From Pezicula radicicola (Eukaryota > Ascomycota > Leotiomycetes > Helotiales > Dermateaceae), in NCBI GenBank assembly GCA_003008705.1, contig PDUO01000001.1, positions 1,295,694-1,359,693 on the forward strand: a DNA stretch of 64,000 bases, given 5' to 3'. The translations under genes and the position numbers were made by a program. The notes beneath the pieces are model-generated. The model did no database searches and was not told the origin of the DNA. It was given only the letters and a program-made list of their open reading frames with translations. This document shows, piece after piece, positions 35,033 to 48,186 of this stretch (position 1 is its first letter; every line of letters begins with the position of its first letter).

Positions 35033-36693
35033 TTAGCCCTCAATAAATTCCACCATCACTGTCTGATTCTTGAGACCGGCGTCCTCAATTGTCTCGTCCA
35101 GATATTCGATAAGATCCTTTCCAACGCTCTTTAGCTCAAACTCGACACCCTCCTTGCCTGCTAGAGGCTCCGCCTTAAGCCACTCATAAAGACGTCGGAC
35201 AGGATCATGGATGTTGAATCGGCGGATGACGCGACCATCAGAGTGTCTGAATTGAATCCGAGTAACATCAGGGGCTTGGGCAGGCTCAGTATGAGGGTTG
35301 TTTGACAAGATCTGAGCAAAGGGCGTCGCAGTAGTACTGCCATGGCCGTTTGCAGTTTCGTCAATACTCGCTGAAGTTCCTTCTATTTCCTTGCCCTTGC
35401 CTTTACCTGTATCTCCAAAACTCTTCGTCAGATCATCCGGATCATGTTCCTTTGGACCAGGTGTACCACCGGGTGCGAGACTGTTCTGCAATGCCAAGTC
35501 CAACATTTCCTGTTCTGTAAGTCGATCGACATCAAGCTCTTTGGGTTTCTCGGATTTCCGCTTCGCTACGGGATTCTTCTTTGTAACATCGAGACTATAC
35601 CGATCGAGGAACTCCACCAGTTGCATGAGGAAGTCAGGAGCCTTTGGTCCTGGAGGGCCGGACCAAACTTTCACTTGCTCCCCAGTCCGAGGATCGACGA
35701 TAGCAATATGGGGATAGGCTGCCGAGCTATCCTTCATTTGGAAGTAGTAATTGATGTATGGTGCACCTCGGGGATCATCCTTGGAGTATTGGATGAAGAT
35801 AAAGTTTTCCTGGACCAGCTCCTTGATGCCCTGGTGCTTCCAGATGTCTCGATTGAGTGACTGGCAATCAAAGATAGACATGTCTTGAACGTTTACTAAC
35901 AGCCACTTTGACTTCTCTTTTCCTTCCTCGCGAGCCCCATCCCATGAACCTCGGTACATCATGTCGAAAGGAGGTCGGAAAAGTTCCGCAAGACGCTGCT
36001 GCTTTGCGCTAACTTCATTTCCAGGAGTAAAAGTCGATCTCTGTGATGCGGCATCTCTTTCCGTATCATCCCAAATTGATGGTCCTGGTCGGAAATCAGC
36101 TCGTTGACTGAAAGGTCCAGGTTGGTCTGCCGTCCGTTAGCATAAGAAGAAGCTGTTTTGTTAGACAAAGGGAACGAACCCTCAGCACGGCCTGCCCTAT
36201 TCCTCATGAATTGCATAGCAGGACTGAAGTCATCCCCATAGTCACCACCTGGTCCACCAACGAGTGTCTCTGTAGTACGTTCTATTGGCGCCCGAACACC
36301 CTCAGAATCTGTTCCACCACTTGCATACAGTTCTTCCTGCATTCTTCTTGCGATGGCCTCGTCATCCTCATAATCTGCAGCTCGTCCCACGGCGGCAGCC
36401 CTCGTTGCTTCCTGGTCGTCTTGATCAACAAAGTCCATGTCATCTTCGTCTGAATCGATTTCTACCGCTTCTCGTGCGCCGTCACCGCCCGTGGTATATT
36501 GCTGAGGCCGTGTAGAGCGGGGTATTGGCGGGGGTTCGTGAGTAGCTTGAACTGGGGAGGCGCCCAGATCTGGTGAGTCGAAGAACAATGTCGTAGCCTG
36601 CTCCAAGTTGCCCTCGGTCATGCCCAAGTACCGTCTTGCCACATTCTCATCGGCCTCGGTGACCATCATAAACATGCTGATTGCCTCGTCCAT
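35033..36693 (-). CDS. UBA-UAS-UBX protein (Ubx5/UBXN7-like)
   Basis: Cdc48/p97 adaptor that recruits ubiquitylated substrates. Two exons, 36693-36180 and 36126-35033, with a 53-nt intron, give 535 residues. The N-terminal UBA-like domain (VTEADENVARRYLGMTEGNLEQATTLFF, about 10-40) is followed by an acidic stretch and an E/R-rich helix (EDDEAIARRMQEEL). Next comes the UAS thioredoxin-like domain (KSKWLLVNVQDMSIFDCQSLNRDIW through PHIAIVDPRTGEQVKVWSG), then a UIM-like helix (LTEQEMLDLALQNSL). A C-terminal UBX domain closes the protein (VTRIQFRHSDGRVIRRFN... VMVEFIEG). This order is exactly that of Ubx5/UBXN7. The gene is divergent from ecm29, so the two proteostasis genes share a 721-bp intergenic region. 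Confidence 0.93.
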
Positions 36694-37414
36694 CTTGTCG
36701 ATTATGATGCCCCGTGGACGGGAGCGGAACGATTTGGAAAGAACGGATGAGGTCGATTAGATAGGAATGGTATGTTTTAGTGCGCGAAAAGAAATATTAT
36801 TATTCGTTTGCGTGAACAGCAGATGAAGTGCTCAGAAGGTCACCAAGTCCAGCTGTAATATGTTCGTAAGTGCAGGGATCGTTGTTGGCAGGAACTAATC
36901 GCAATGTTTGTCCTGGCGCGTTCCCGAGATCACACGCAGAGGCCAAAGGGGGTGGCATTCAAAGATGGCTATGATCGTAGTTATGAAAGTTGCAGTTTGT
37001 TTGAAGTTGAAGTTGAAGTTGAAGGAGAGACCGAGACAACACAAAGATATTTGGTTCGACGAATGACGATAGGGTGAAGAAGATGATGGCGTCTCTCGGC
37101 TGCAGCCTCGCGCTCGCGGGTAAAAAAGGCCCAGGGCCCCTCCGTGCCAATCACGTGCCTCTAGTCAAGCAACGTCGGGTCCTATTCTGGAAACGGCGAG
37201 ACATAAGGTAGGCAGAGAGACAACACGCAACTGATGGAAGGCAAAATGGCTTCGTAATCATAAAACAAAAACAAAACAAAACACCAAAGAATTCTGCATT
37301 TAGATTTGCTTCTCTTTCTCTTTCTCTTTACCCATCTCAAAAATCAAACCTTCATTTCCCTTTTGACCTTTGCCCACGGCATGTATTGCATCTATTGCGA
37401 TTTCCAATACCGAG
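36694..37414. promoter_or_regulatory. Divergent promoter region, UBX gene / ecm29
   Basis: The 721 bp between outward-facing start codons includes a GAAGTT-type repeat run (37000-37023) and CT-rich sequence (37310-37330) just before the ecm29 start. Both genes act in ubiquitin-proteasome handling, so shared control by a proteasome-stress regulator is plausible, but no site was identified. Confidence 0.55.
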
Positions 37415-40400
37415 ATGTCTGCATCTACAGAGGCCAGAGAGTTGGAGTTGGTTGGCAAGGTCGAGATGCGTATAGCTCTCGCGAAGGACGACAAACTTGA
37501 ATCTCTTCTCAAGCCTTACTTGCCACCCTTGCTGTTGAAATTGACCAGCGAACATCAGTCTGTTCGCAACAAGGTAGGAGGAGACATTGCCACAACATGT
37601 CTTGATGGCTTACCTGGTGACAAGCTGACCTTTCCATAGGTAATATCAACATGCCAACATATCAAGATTCGTCTTGCTGGAAACCAGTAGGTAGCCCACA
37701 CATCCCCCACCATCCTGCCGTCCTAACTTTACCAGGGGTATTGTATTGCCGGTAGCTGCTCTATTGAAGCAATACAAGGAGAACCCAGACTCTGCCATGC
37801 TACGGCATTTTGATCTTATGTTTATACAACAAAGCATTGGCAAATTATCACCAACCGTAAATTTCACACTCGATGCAGATCTGCTGTAATTGCTTGCTAA
37901 TGGTTGATAGGAGCAAATGGATTTACTGCCCACGCTGCTGCACGGATTATCCGAGGATGCTGGCAAAGCAACGTGTGCCACAGTCTTCAATTTATTTCTT
38001 CGCCTTCTGCCGCAGCTCCGAGTTCCTCTGAGAGGTAGCACAGAGGATGCAGGCTTAAGGCATCAGTTGGGACTTGATGACCATATTGCAGACGCTAAAT
38101 TTGTTGCTTTGTGGTTCTCAAAGCTCATATTGCTCACAGTTCTTCGCTCTGCTCCCGGGTCTCGTCTCACATGTCCTGGTCTTACAGTCGAAGAGTATGA
38201 ATTCTTAACACTTAATGGCAAAGCCGAGACTTGGGAACCATCGTCTGACGAGGGCCTCAATCTCACTTTGACGAAACTGACAGTATTAAACTTTCTTGCT
38301 AGTGGGGCTTTTACTGACGAAGAGCGATTCCTATCGGCGTTGTTCGCATCCGGAGATGCTAATTCTCGTATTTCCAGTCTCGGGGATGACTTGCTTAAAC
38401 GTTCAAGTGTGTCTCTGGAGGATGTAGAGATTATCAATAATTTATTTGAGATCTACTTCAAACTTAAGCCGGCATTGCAGACACGAATTCTGGGTCTGCT
38501 AACAAAGTCAGCCAAATCAACAACTTTCCCGAGGCAGATAATTAAAGTTGTGCAAGAAGGCATTCAACCACATGACAACTCAAACACTCCAGCAAAGGGA
38601 CTTGAGACGGTAAAGTTTCGAAATGCAATGTTTAACTACATGAATTGGGTCTCACGGATGGGATCCGCAGATGATCTTGAACAGGTTGCACCGCAACTTG
38701 TTGGGTTCTTGAGAAGTTATATTGAAGACCAAGGCTGGCCAATACCGAACGAAAGAACATCAGATGCTGCAGCGTTGAGAGCTCTAGGTTACGAGACACT
38801 GGGATCTTTGGCGAAATCAACTCCTTCGATTGCTGTGGAACCAGAATTATCCCTAGTGCGTTGGCTGTTCCGTTCATTAACAGAAGAAGGTTCATCCGAT
38901 TCTATATTTGTCAGCATTGAAGGAGCGCTTGCAAGCTTGTTGAGCGCGTTTTCTGGTCCTCTTGACCCATCTCTCAGAGGTGCTCTCCGATTATTGCTTC
39001 TCGATTACATGACTTTGCCAGAGGGTAATCAGATTGTTAGAAGTGCTCGATTCGCCACTGTCCGATGGGCAAATCGATGCCTCGAATATAATGATATTGT
39101 TGGACGATGGATAGATATATTGGCTCTAGCTGGCCGCACAGACGAACGTAGTGATGTCGTAGAGGAAGGAAAGAAAGGGCTGGTAAGTGCTCGCCATCGT
39201 TTCCTTGTGAAGACTAACTGACCTATATTTCAGGATCCTTACTGGTATCGCCTTCTGAATCCCTCGGGTGCTTCAGCCGAATGTCCTCTTCCTGATTGGA
39301 ATGGGATGGTGAAAGTCTTCTTCACTGGCCATAGCATGCTCGAAAACTCATCTGTCGCCAATGCGATGAAGACAGGCATGGAAGTTGATGGCGTCTCGGT
39401 CTTTGGCAACTTCTCTGGCGCGAGGATAAATGCATTTTCATCTGCTGTTACATATTGTCGGCGAGTGCTGTTCTTGGGAGCTTTAGAAAAGACTGAAACG
39501 CCCCTTGAGATCGACGCTGATTGGGAGCGACAATTAGATGTCTTATTCCGCACTGATAAGGAGTCTCGAAAGGCGATGAGGAACTATGTGAGGTCCATGG
39601 ATGAAGAATCTATCTATACATACCTTTCTGCTGCCTTTGAGGGTATGTTGCGAAGAGATGGGAATGGCCTCGAGGAGTGTGGAAGATGCTTCGTGGAAGT
39701 CGCCTCACTTGCATCAAGCAGTACCATTGCTCGCCTAGCTGGAAGGGCTGTTGAGCTACTGCCGTCAGTCAGAAGCAATAATGTAGCTACGCGTTTCATT
39801 TCCGCCCAAGCCTTTGGAATACTTGCTGCACACCCATTAGCGGGTGCGGAGTCAATCCAGCAATTACTGGGAACACTCCTCGTCGATATGAAGCCATGGG
39901 CATCTGCTGTTGGCGCAGAGGCGAACAAAGTCCATGGCTCTATTCTGGCTCTTGGATTCATTCTAAGCCGTATATCCTATTATGGCCACATTGGAAGCAT
40001 TGATAACACAATTATCCAGCAGGCGGTATCCACGATGCTAGAGATATTAATGGGCGCAAAAGATGCTTCAACAAGAGAAGCTGTTTATAATGCAGTTGGT
40101 CAGATCAGTTCTTCTGGCGTATTAACAGAGGCCCATCTCGAAGCCACGTCATCAAAGGCTGGTGGTATCATTAAACTGATCGCAGAAGAGGCAAAAAAGA
40201 GCAATGAAAAGGCAATCTCATGTCTTGGACGTCTAACCCTAGTGTTCAAACAAAATACCGAAGAAACACCCGAATCCTCGCTTTCTTTAGCTTTGAAAAG
40301 CCTTTATGATCTTTATGAGTTGAAACAAGCAGAAGTCCACTTCTCAATCGGGGAAGCGCTAAGTTGTGCAGCTGCAGGGTGGGAATCAGATGCCCTAGTC

Positions 40401-43145
40401 CTTAACCTGGACATCGATGCACAGTACGTGGGACGAGGGAAGCGCCAGCAAATACTCCGAGCTTTGATGGATAAACTTTTGCAAGATTGCAAGACCACAA
40501 AGCCTTCTCTCAAGAAAGCTTCCGGTATCTGGTTGTTTTGCCTCATCCAATATTCTGGTCACTTGGAAGAAGTTCAGACTCGCCTACGAGAGTCCCAAGG
40601 GGCTTTCATGGGCCTGTTGTCTGCTCGCGACGAACTTGTCCAGGAAACTGCATCACGTGGCCTTAGTCTTGTTTACGAACAAGGCGATAAGGAGCTTCAA
40701 GAGAAGCTGGTCAAGGATCTTGTAGCATCCTTTACGGGGACAAGCGCGCAGCTTAAAGTTGATGAAGACACTGAGCTCTTTGAGCCTGGTGCCTTGCCAA
40801 CCGGAGAAGGAAAGTCAGTCACTTCGTATAAGGACATCATCTCATTGGCCAATGAGGTTGGTGATCAAAGTCTAGTGTACAAGTTCATGTCTCTGGCATC
40901 CAATGCTGCGACTTGGTCAACTCGAGCTGCATTTGGAAGATTTGGCTTGAGCAGCATTCTCTCCGAGTCAGAGATTGATCCAAAATTGTACCCCAAACTA
41001 TATCGGTATCGATTCGACCCTAATCCAAACGTCCAGCGTTCCATGAATGATATCTGGTCTGCCCTTGTCAAAGACTCAAGTGCTACGATCAATCAGTACT
41101 TCGACGAAATCTTGGCGGACCTCCTGAAGAGCATTCTTGGCAAAGAATGGCGTACAAGACAAGCAAGTTGCGCAGCTATCGCGGATCTTGTGCAGGGTAG
41201 AGATTTCGAAATGTACGAAAGACATCTCCATGATATTTGGCAAGTGGCCTTTAAGGTGATGGATGATATTAAAGGCTCAGTTCGTGATGCTGCATTTGCT
41301 CTCAGCATGGTCTTGACAGGTATTCTGGTCCGACAGGTTGAAGCCGGGACATCTTCGAGACATGCACAGGCCATGTTGAAGGAAGTTCTTCCATTTCTTC
41401 TCTCTGGACAAGGCCTTGAAAGCTCTGCAAAAGAAGTTCGAATATTTGCAACCAGTACGGTCCTTAAGCTTATCAAGAGTGGTGGCAAAGCACTTCTGCC
41501 TTTCGTGCCTGATCTGGTCGAGCGTTTACTAAGCCTCTTGAGTACCCTTGAACCAGAAGGTCTTGACTACGTTTACCTGAATGCGGCACAATATAATCTC
41601 ACAGCAGAGAAAGTCGACAATGCACGATCATCTTTCGTCTCTCAGTCACCTCTAATGGAATCTATTGAGCGCTGCCTCGATATTCTTGACGAACCAACCA
41701 TGAAAGAATTAGTTCCTCGACTTGAAAATGTCATTAAGACAACTGTGGGAATGCCGTCCAAAGTGGGCTGCGCTGGCGTTCTTGTCAGCCTCGCTACTAG
41801 ACACTCCTTTGTATTTCGGCCACATGCAGATACATTCCTCAAAGTCATAGAAAAATCTGTTTTAGACCGCAACAATGCCGTCAGTGCTGCATACGCACGA
41901 TCTGCTGGTTATCTCGCAAGACTTGGCTCCGACAAATCTATATTACGCCTCGCATCCTACTCAAAAGCACTTTATTTGAACGCCGAAGACGAAACAAAAC
42001 GACAAGTGGCTGCAGACATCATTTACGCAGTCTCGAAATTTGCTACAGATCGCTTCAACACTCTTGCTTCCGACTTTCTCCCCTTTGTGTTCTTTGCCAA
42101 ACATGATTTTGATGAGCATGTCAAGAAACAGTTTGAGAAGACCTGGAGCGAAAATGTGGGAGGTTCCCGTGCAGTCATGTTATACTCCAAGGAGATCAAC
42201 GTCATATCGATAGAGCATCTGGAATCTCCCAAGTGGACCATCAAACACACCGCGGCTCTGACAATCGCCGACGTCGTTACTTCATCGGGAGCAGAGATCA
42301 GTGGAGTTAATGCAGCAGTAATATGGCCCGCTCTAGAGAAGGCTCTTGCACTCAAGACCTTCGATGGAAAGGAGAAGGTCCTGGATGCATTTGTTAAGTT
42401 CACCAAAGCAGGCAAGTCGCTGTGGGAAAAAGAATCTAGCGTTTCTGCAGCCATGAAGAAGATCGCCATCCGGGAAGCAAAGCGAAACAATGATGCATAC
42501 CGTCCACACGCTTTTGCCAGCTTAGGAGACTATAGCGAGGCTCGTACGGATATTGATATGTTCGAAGACGTATATGGTATAATTGCTCCCACACTTGAGG
42601 ATTATATAAGCGATGATAAGATGGATACCTCGGAAGATAATAACGGAAGGGATACCTCCGATGAATCTGCTACTATCACAGCTGGTCTTGCAAGTCTGTT
42701 TAAAGCAGTCAACGTCAAGCAACTAGATTTTTCTCCTCTCACCCACTTACCGAAACTCTTGGACTTCACGAAGGCCATCGTTAAATCATCAAAGTGCGAC
42801 GTTGCCACTAGGTCAGCTCTCTACGAACGGACCAAAGCACTTTTTGATGGTCTCTGTCAGCGAACTTATGCGCAAGGTTCTAGTCGCTATGAACTCGCCC
42901 TCGGGTTCTTTGCCGTTCTGGATATACCTAGTGGATCTGGTAGCGAGAGTATCAGAACGAAGCGTGCCGAGGCAGCAGAAGCCATCGTCCTTGCTCTTGT
43001 AGGTGGTGTCTTTGGCATGTTCAAAGAAGGTAGGGATACTTTTAAGGATACGACGAAGGAACTAGTCTCTGAGGGAAGGAAGAATGAGAGGTCACCAGGC
43101 GTACAGGGCGTTCTTGATAGGGTACTTAAAGCACTTGATGAATGA
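37415..43145 (+). CDS. ecm29: Proteasome adaptor/scaffold Ecm29
   Basis: Large HEAT-repeat protein that tethers the 19S cap to the 20S core and checks proteasome assembly. Five exons, 37415-37573, 37640-37686, 37736-37856, 37911-39182 and 39234-43145, give 1836 residues, near the yeast length of 1868. The N-terminal block (ELELVGKVEMRIALAKDDKLESLLKPYLPPLLLKL) and the conserved DPYWYRLLNP after exon 5 begins are typical. The later part holds HEAT-like helices such as EWRTRQASCAAIADLVQGR, NPNVQRSMNDIW and YRYRFDPNPNVQ. The start MSASTEAREL (37415) was chosen over an in-frame ATG at 37370 because the family N-terminus begins near it. The second exon is only 47 nt. Confidence 0.93.
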
Positions 43146-44097
43146 GCGATTACATATATGTGCTTTCTATATGTATATCGCTCTGGGTGCGCTGCCTCCT
43201 TGGTTTTATAAATAGACCTCTGCTATTGACATATCTAGATGAACTAGACTATCTAGACCTACTAGCTGTACTTGTACGTCTCGTTTGGTAATGCAACATT
43301 TTAAGCGATGTCGGTATAGTGCCTATAAAATAGCTTCCATGGCAGACATATTGCTTATAGTCTTGAGAAAAGTCGTATGAGGTAAGTATACGAAAGAAAC
43401 TAGAAGGAAGTTGTTTAGATAGGGCATTCGGTCTTGGATGAGTCAGTTCCGTTGAATAATGCTGTGTCTGCTGAAGTTCTGCATCTGCATACCAATGCCA
43501 TTGTTTTAGCTGTAGAAATTCTTCCCCTAAATCTCGGCCGTAATAGTCGGACGTCGCTATGATTTATGTATGAAGTCAAGAATTGAGGCCATTACTCTTT
43601 ACTACTTTGCTATTCCCACAATCTTTCCATCTGACGAGACTACGGACGGGATTTTCCACTTGTGTAGTAGCTGGAGCCTTCATGTAGGATACTAGACCGT
43701 AGGACACTAAGAACGATATGCTAGGAAATTTTGAGAACGAGAAGCAGTGTGTGATTGAGCTTGTGGCTATCGTCAATTTCTGGTAATTCCAGCCTTCAGA
43801 GAGGAGGCAAGCCAAGTAGCACTTAGAGCAAGACCGACAGATAAGAGGTAAAGATAAAAGTGGAAATCGTCTGTTTCGAGTTCTGCGCCCGGTATGTAAC
43901 CAGACTAAATCTATTGTCGCTTAAATTATTGACGTCGCTTAGGGATACGGGTAGCTCGGTAGGGTAGTAGAGCAATTGACTAGCTTAAGGGGAATATATG
44001 AGGCATTTGCCGTATTTGATAACACTAAATTCTCCTATATCTATTTGCTGAATATTTCTTTCATCCTGGAAGATTGACACCATATTATTATGAATGG
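43146..44097. other. Convergent intergenic region, no gene seen
   Basis: Lies between the stops of ecm29 and an MFS gene and marks the border between the housekeeping block and the accessory region. A reverse open frame at 43576-43815 has no family resemblance. Confidence 0.5.
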
Positions 44098-45954
44098 TCA
44101 TCTAACCAAAAGAGTACCAATTAGTGCTACAAGAGCCAAATTCCACCATACTATTCCAACCATCTCATTTTCCAGCCCGTAAGCAAAGCAATAGGAACCT
44201 AAGATGGGTCCCAAAGTTCGAGAGGCTGCAGAGACAGATTGTCCTATACTATTTACCGCTGCGAGTAGAGATGGGTGTGGAGACGATCTGTTCAAAAGTA
44301 TGATAGTCGCTGGCACCGAGACAATTCTGGCGATCGTATGTAGAAAGAGGATGAGTGTGATATATGCCCAAGTGGGTGGTCCCGGAGCTTGGCTTTCGGA
44401 TCCAGAAGTAGAGTGGATGAAAGATAATAATGGCGTCAAGGCGTAAGAAATTGGAAACAAGACGCTGAAAAGTCTGTAAGACATAACTGTCCCGAAACGC
44501 CTGTGGATTACCGGGTACAAGAATATCTGTAGAGGAATTGCAATAGCACCAACAAGTGCTGTGGCAACACCAGCTTGTCCTGCTGACATTCCGAGACCTC
44601 CAGTATCTTTATGAGGCGAGTTCTCGATGGTAGGAGCGCATAGGTATAGTACCCAAACAGTGGTGAAAGCCCTAGATTACTTTTACTATAGACGTTTAGG
44701 AAGATTGAAGGAAACTACATACCCCATGTGCAAGTCAAAAACAGCTTGCATAAGCAATGTATATATCACTTTTCTAGTCCAGAGATACTTCCAAGGAAGA
44801 CTTTTAGTTGATCCTGGGTTCAAAACGACTTCGTACTCCGCACCAGAATATTGGTTCCCCAGATAATCTGAGGAAAAATTTATCATTTCACTTGTTTGGT
44901 CAGAAGATACCGGCGAATACTTTTGACATCGTGTGGTAGTTCTGTAGCACATCACCCTGCGTAGGAACCTCCCCAAACGCAAGCCTGCATCATCTGCAGT
45001 CTCGCGGGTTGAAAGAGTCTACTACAGTATTAGGCCTATTGTATGAACAAGAAAGGGGTGGTTCTTACCTCTTTCAGTACCAAAAAAACACCAAGTGCAC
45101 ATACGAACAAAAAGAACGCACAAGTTAACGCTGGGAAAGCGTAAGGAAACCTTTGTCTCCACAGACTACCAATCCCCGGATGATTTGCAACTACATCTGA
45201 CAAAAGCCCACCAAGGACTAATTGAAAAGTCAGCTATGTCATTTACTCTATTTAGATAATAAAGCAAGGGCACAGATAACTTACTTGGGCCAAGGAGCGC
45301 AGCTAGATTAAAACTTGAAGGAAGGATTAGGAACGCAAGGGGCTGGTATCTTTGACAAGTTAGGATGATGTTGGCTATGAGAGAAGTGTTTACTCACGCC
45401 TTGTCTTTGACACTCTCAGCAATCATTGTCATGCTTCTCTTCTTAGTGTGATAACTTTAAATTATATTGTGGTATTCTTACCTGATACCTGCATTTCCAT
45501 TGATAACGCCGCCTAGAATTCGGAAGATGAGTGCCTCTAAAACCCTCTCAGAGAATCCAAGTCCCACGCATGAGAATGCTGTTCCCAATAGTCCAATTAA
45601 TAGAACTTTTTTCCTCCCGACCAAAGGCTCATCCGCAAATTTCCCCCACAGTATAGCCGTGAGGCCCTGAGCAGCAGTGAAGCTTCCAGAGAGGATTCCT
45701 GCCTGCCGAGATATCTCGGGGTCTGGAAGGGACGGATTGAATGACTTTAACTGGTAGAACATATACGATTGAAAAGATGTGATGTTCAAGAAATCAAAAA
45801 AACGAGTGAAGAACAGAATGGCAAGTTGGGGTTTTTCTGGAAGTGATCGCCAAGAAGTGGTCGCTTCTGAATCTTTTTCATCTTGGGCTTGGCTGATTCG
45901 AACAGGTCCTGTTCGCTTGATCGCGCCGTGCATATTCATCTGCCGTTCAATCAC
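44098..45954 (-). CDS. MFS transporter, ZIF-like/YCR023C type
   Basis: Twelve-helix major facilitator. Six exons, 45954-45482, 45433-45398, 45349-45285, 45217-45069, 45018-44723 and 44671-44098, give about 530 residues. The first half has LAILFFTRFFDFLNITSFQSYMF and motif A, GKFADEPLVGRKKVLLIGLLG, followed by EALIFRILGGVINGNAGIS and MTMIAESVKDKA. A hydrophilic central loop of about 80 residues precedes helix 7, and the second half ends with GPILGSYCFAYGLENEMVG. The first ATG is used; Met codons at 45939 and 45933 are alternatives. As the known dikaritin clusters include an MFS exporter, it may serve the RiPP pathway to the right, but this is inference from position; orthologues outside such clusters also exist. 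Confidence 0.85.
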
Positions 45955-46586
45955 TTTTCTATAAAATTTTCTTGAAGTGTATTGTACTTGTACAGTATAT
46001 ACTTTGCTGTGATGAATAAGTCAAAGTTGTGGCACAGAAAATCACTTAAACTACAAATGAGCTAGCGCTTAGTAGAAGCTGTGAAGAATGGGGTGCATGT
46101 AGTAGGATTATTATTCCGTGGTCCACCGAGATACGGCTTTCGCCATTTGATCCGTTGATTACCTTGACTGCATAGCATTAGTCTGTAAAATATACGATTA
46201 TGTCCGTTTTTGACAACCGGCACTTATGCATTGTTAACAGTAAGCTGCGTATGGTGGTTTCTAAAGACGCACCCTTTCACTGCTCCACTCTGCGAGTCTC
46301 GGTAAATAATCAATCTGACCATAAGCGACGCCGACGATTATTAACAGCTATGTGTTTTTATATAGCCAGTAATTTATAGCCTAGAATTTATGACATTGAA
46401 ATACGATCACGTGAAAACTCGGAGGTGGGTGAGGGCTTCTTCACAAAAGTTCAGCGGTTCAGTCTTACAGGCAGTTACAGTCACTCGGCGTCGATGTGGA
46501 CTTGAAGAAAGCTCACAAGTTTATAGATAAATTTATTGATATTCTCGCAAAACTCCTGCTATCAAGTCTTGAAATCTATTTCCTAG
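45955..46586. other. Intergenic, MFS promoter side
   Basis: AT-rich sequence between two reverse-strand genes. No gene or repeat recognised. Confidence 0.45.
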
Positions 46587-47384
46587 TTACAGATCGGAAT
46601 TTAGCCCAGCTACTGACTTCGTGTTAATCTCATCCAACGGTCTACATGCCGTCAAAGTTGTCGAACAATGATGGACATGGTAGTCTCCTTCGAAGCTCTT
46701 CTCAATAACTACTTTCCCGCTGACTCTAGCTCTTGACTCTTTCCTCCAGTAGAAGAGACAATGGTTTATATGCCATTCATGTGTTGTCCAAAACTCCGCC
46801 TCGGGTCCCTTTTTCTCGGCTAGCAAAGCCACTTCCTCAAGAGTGTATGATCGATTGCCATCTCTATCTGCGTAATAATCCCACCTTCCTCCCGGACCGG
46901 CAGAATCAAACTAATAAGTCAGAATCTCAAAACACTTAATTAAACAAAGAGGGGAGAGAAGGAGAGGAGAGGAGAATATCTTGAAGATTTTGATATGTTC
47001 AGCTCTGAATATTTATCTGCCAAAAGGAGTAAAACCACTCCGAAAACTGAGGCTCACCTCCGCAGATAGTTCATCGTCACGGCAAGCGGGAGGAAGCCAA
47101 GAGGTTGCCATGGCGTCGTATTTGCAGCCTTTCAAGATAGCTTCTGCAATGGAAGAGCCACAGTTGCAATCCACTTCCTTTGGCGGAAAGACATGATTCA
47201 ACATCGTCGAAAAAAGATTCAGGGTACCCCAGAGAGATAACAGAGCGACAAATGTCCAGAAGAGAATTGTGACAATGTGCCACTTTCTCCGGTGATTCTG
47301 AATCATGGGCTTCGAGTGGAAGTGTTCTTCGCTTGCCAGTAAGACCTCGTAACCCGTGGCTGCTCTGAGTGGGAGAGAGTTCAT
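46587..47384 (-). CDS. Fungal membrane protein with HxxHC-type tail, family unnamed
   Basis: Two exons, 47384-47058 and 46910-46587, give 216 residues. A single membrane helix (IVTILFWTFVALLSLWGTLNLF, about residues 36-57) precedes a Cys-rich stretch (CNCGSSIAEAILKGCKYDAMATSWLPPACRDDEL), then EEVALLAEKKG and a C-terminal domain with HEWHINHCLFYWRK and DYHVHHC. Proteins with this layout are common in filamentous ascomycetes; I recognise the pattern but no established function. The HxxHC arrangement resembles the metal-binding His/Cys motif of the UstYa family, and it sits beside four UstYa genes, so a related oxidase-like role is possible (inference). The 147-nt intron is long for this window. 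The gene is divergent from the UstYa homologue at 48187. Confidence 0.75.
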
Positions 47385-48186
47385 ATCGACGGAAGGCCTT
47401 GAGCATTGAAGGACTTAGTATGAAAACGTTTTCATTTGCTGAGTAGATGGGTGATTGATACCTGTAACTCATACTTAGATTTTTGACACCGCTTGATGTT
47501 CTCGAACCAAATACAATTTGAACTCCAAAGGAGAACTTTGGCAGTATTGGCGGTGGATTTGGAAAGTTTGAATTTTTACAAAGGGGCTTGGAAAGCTGGG
47601 AGATGTCGAATGCTGATAGTGACTGGGGTGTAAAAGTTCGGAGAGTCAAGTGGTCAGTGTCGGTTTGATATTCTTACCGTAAATACAGGTTTCTGTCTTT
47701 ACGGTAATCAAAGTTTGGTCCAAATCAAAATAATATATGCAAGTTTCCTAGTGCATAAGTATAGTCTAGATCATGACTCCATAACAAGGTGATCACCGAT
47801 ATCTCGTTTACCGAGGATTGTGCAATGCTATCTAAATGCACTAGTGCTGCACGGGGATAAAGTCCTGTTTTGGTCAAAAAAAGAACCTCAGATCAAATTC
47901 AGAAAAGGAATATTCCAAGGGTTCCACATATACGTGGATTACTGTACATGCCACATGCCGTATGCAATGAGATTATGCACATGTACAGCCTGCCGTAAAA
48001 CTGGGGAGAGATTGAAGCGACTGTGAGGCGCAGCTGGCAATTGTTTCTGGCCATCTGCAGCATTGGCCCGCATAGCAGTCTAACCACTTTTAGACATTGC
48101 TTCGAGCTTGGGGACGCCCTGACTTCGACCAATTCCACCTCATGCTTTGTGGAACTCAGTATTATCGACTCCAAGATTTTAGAAGA
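47385..48186. promoter_or_regulatory. Divergent promoter region in the RiPP-like cluster
   Basis: About 800 bp separate the HxxHC-tail membrane protein gene from the UstYa homologue 1 gene, transcribed outward. No specific binding site could be named. Confidence 0.45.
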
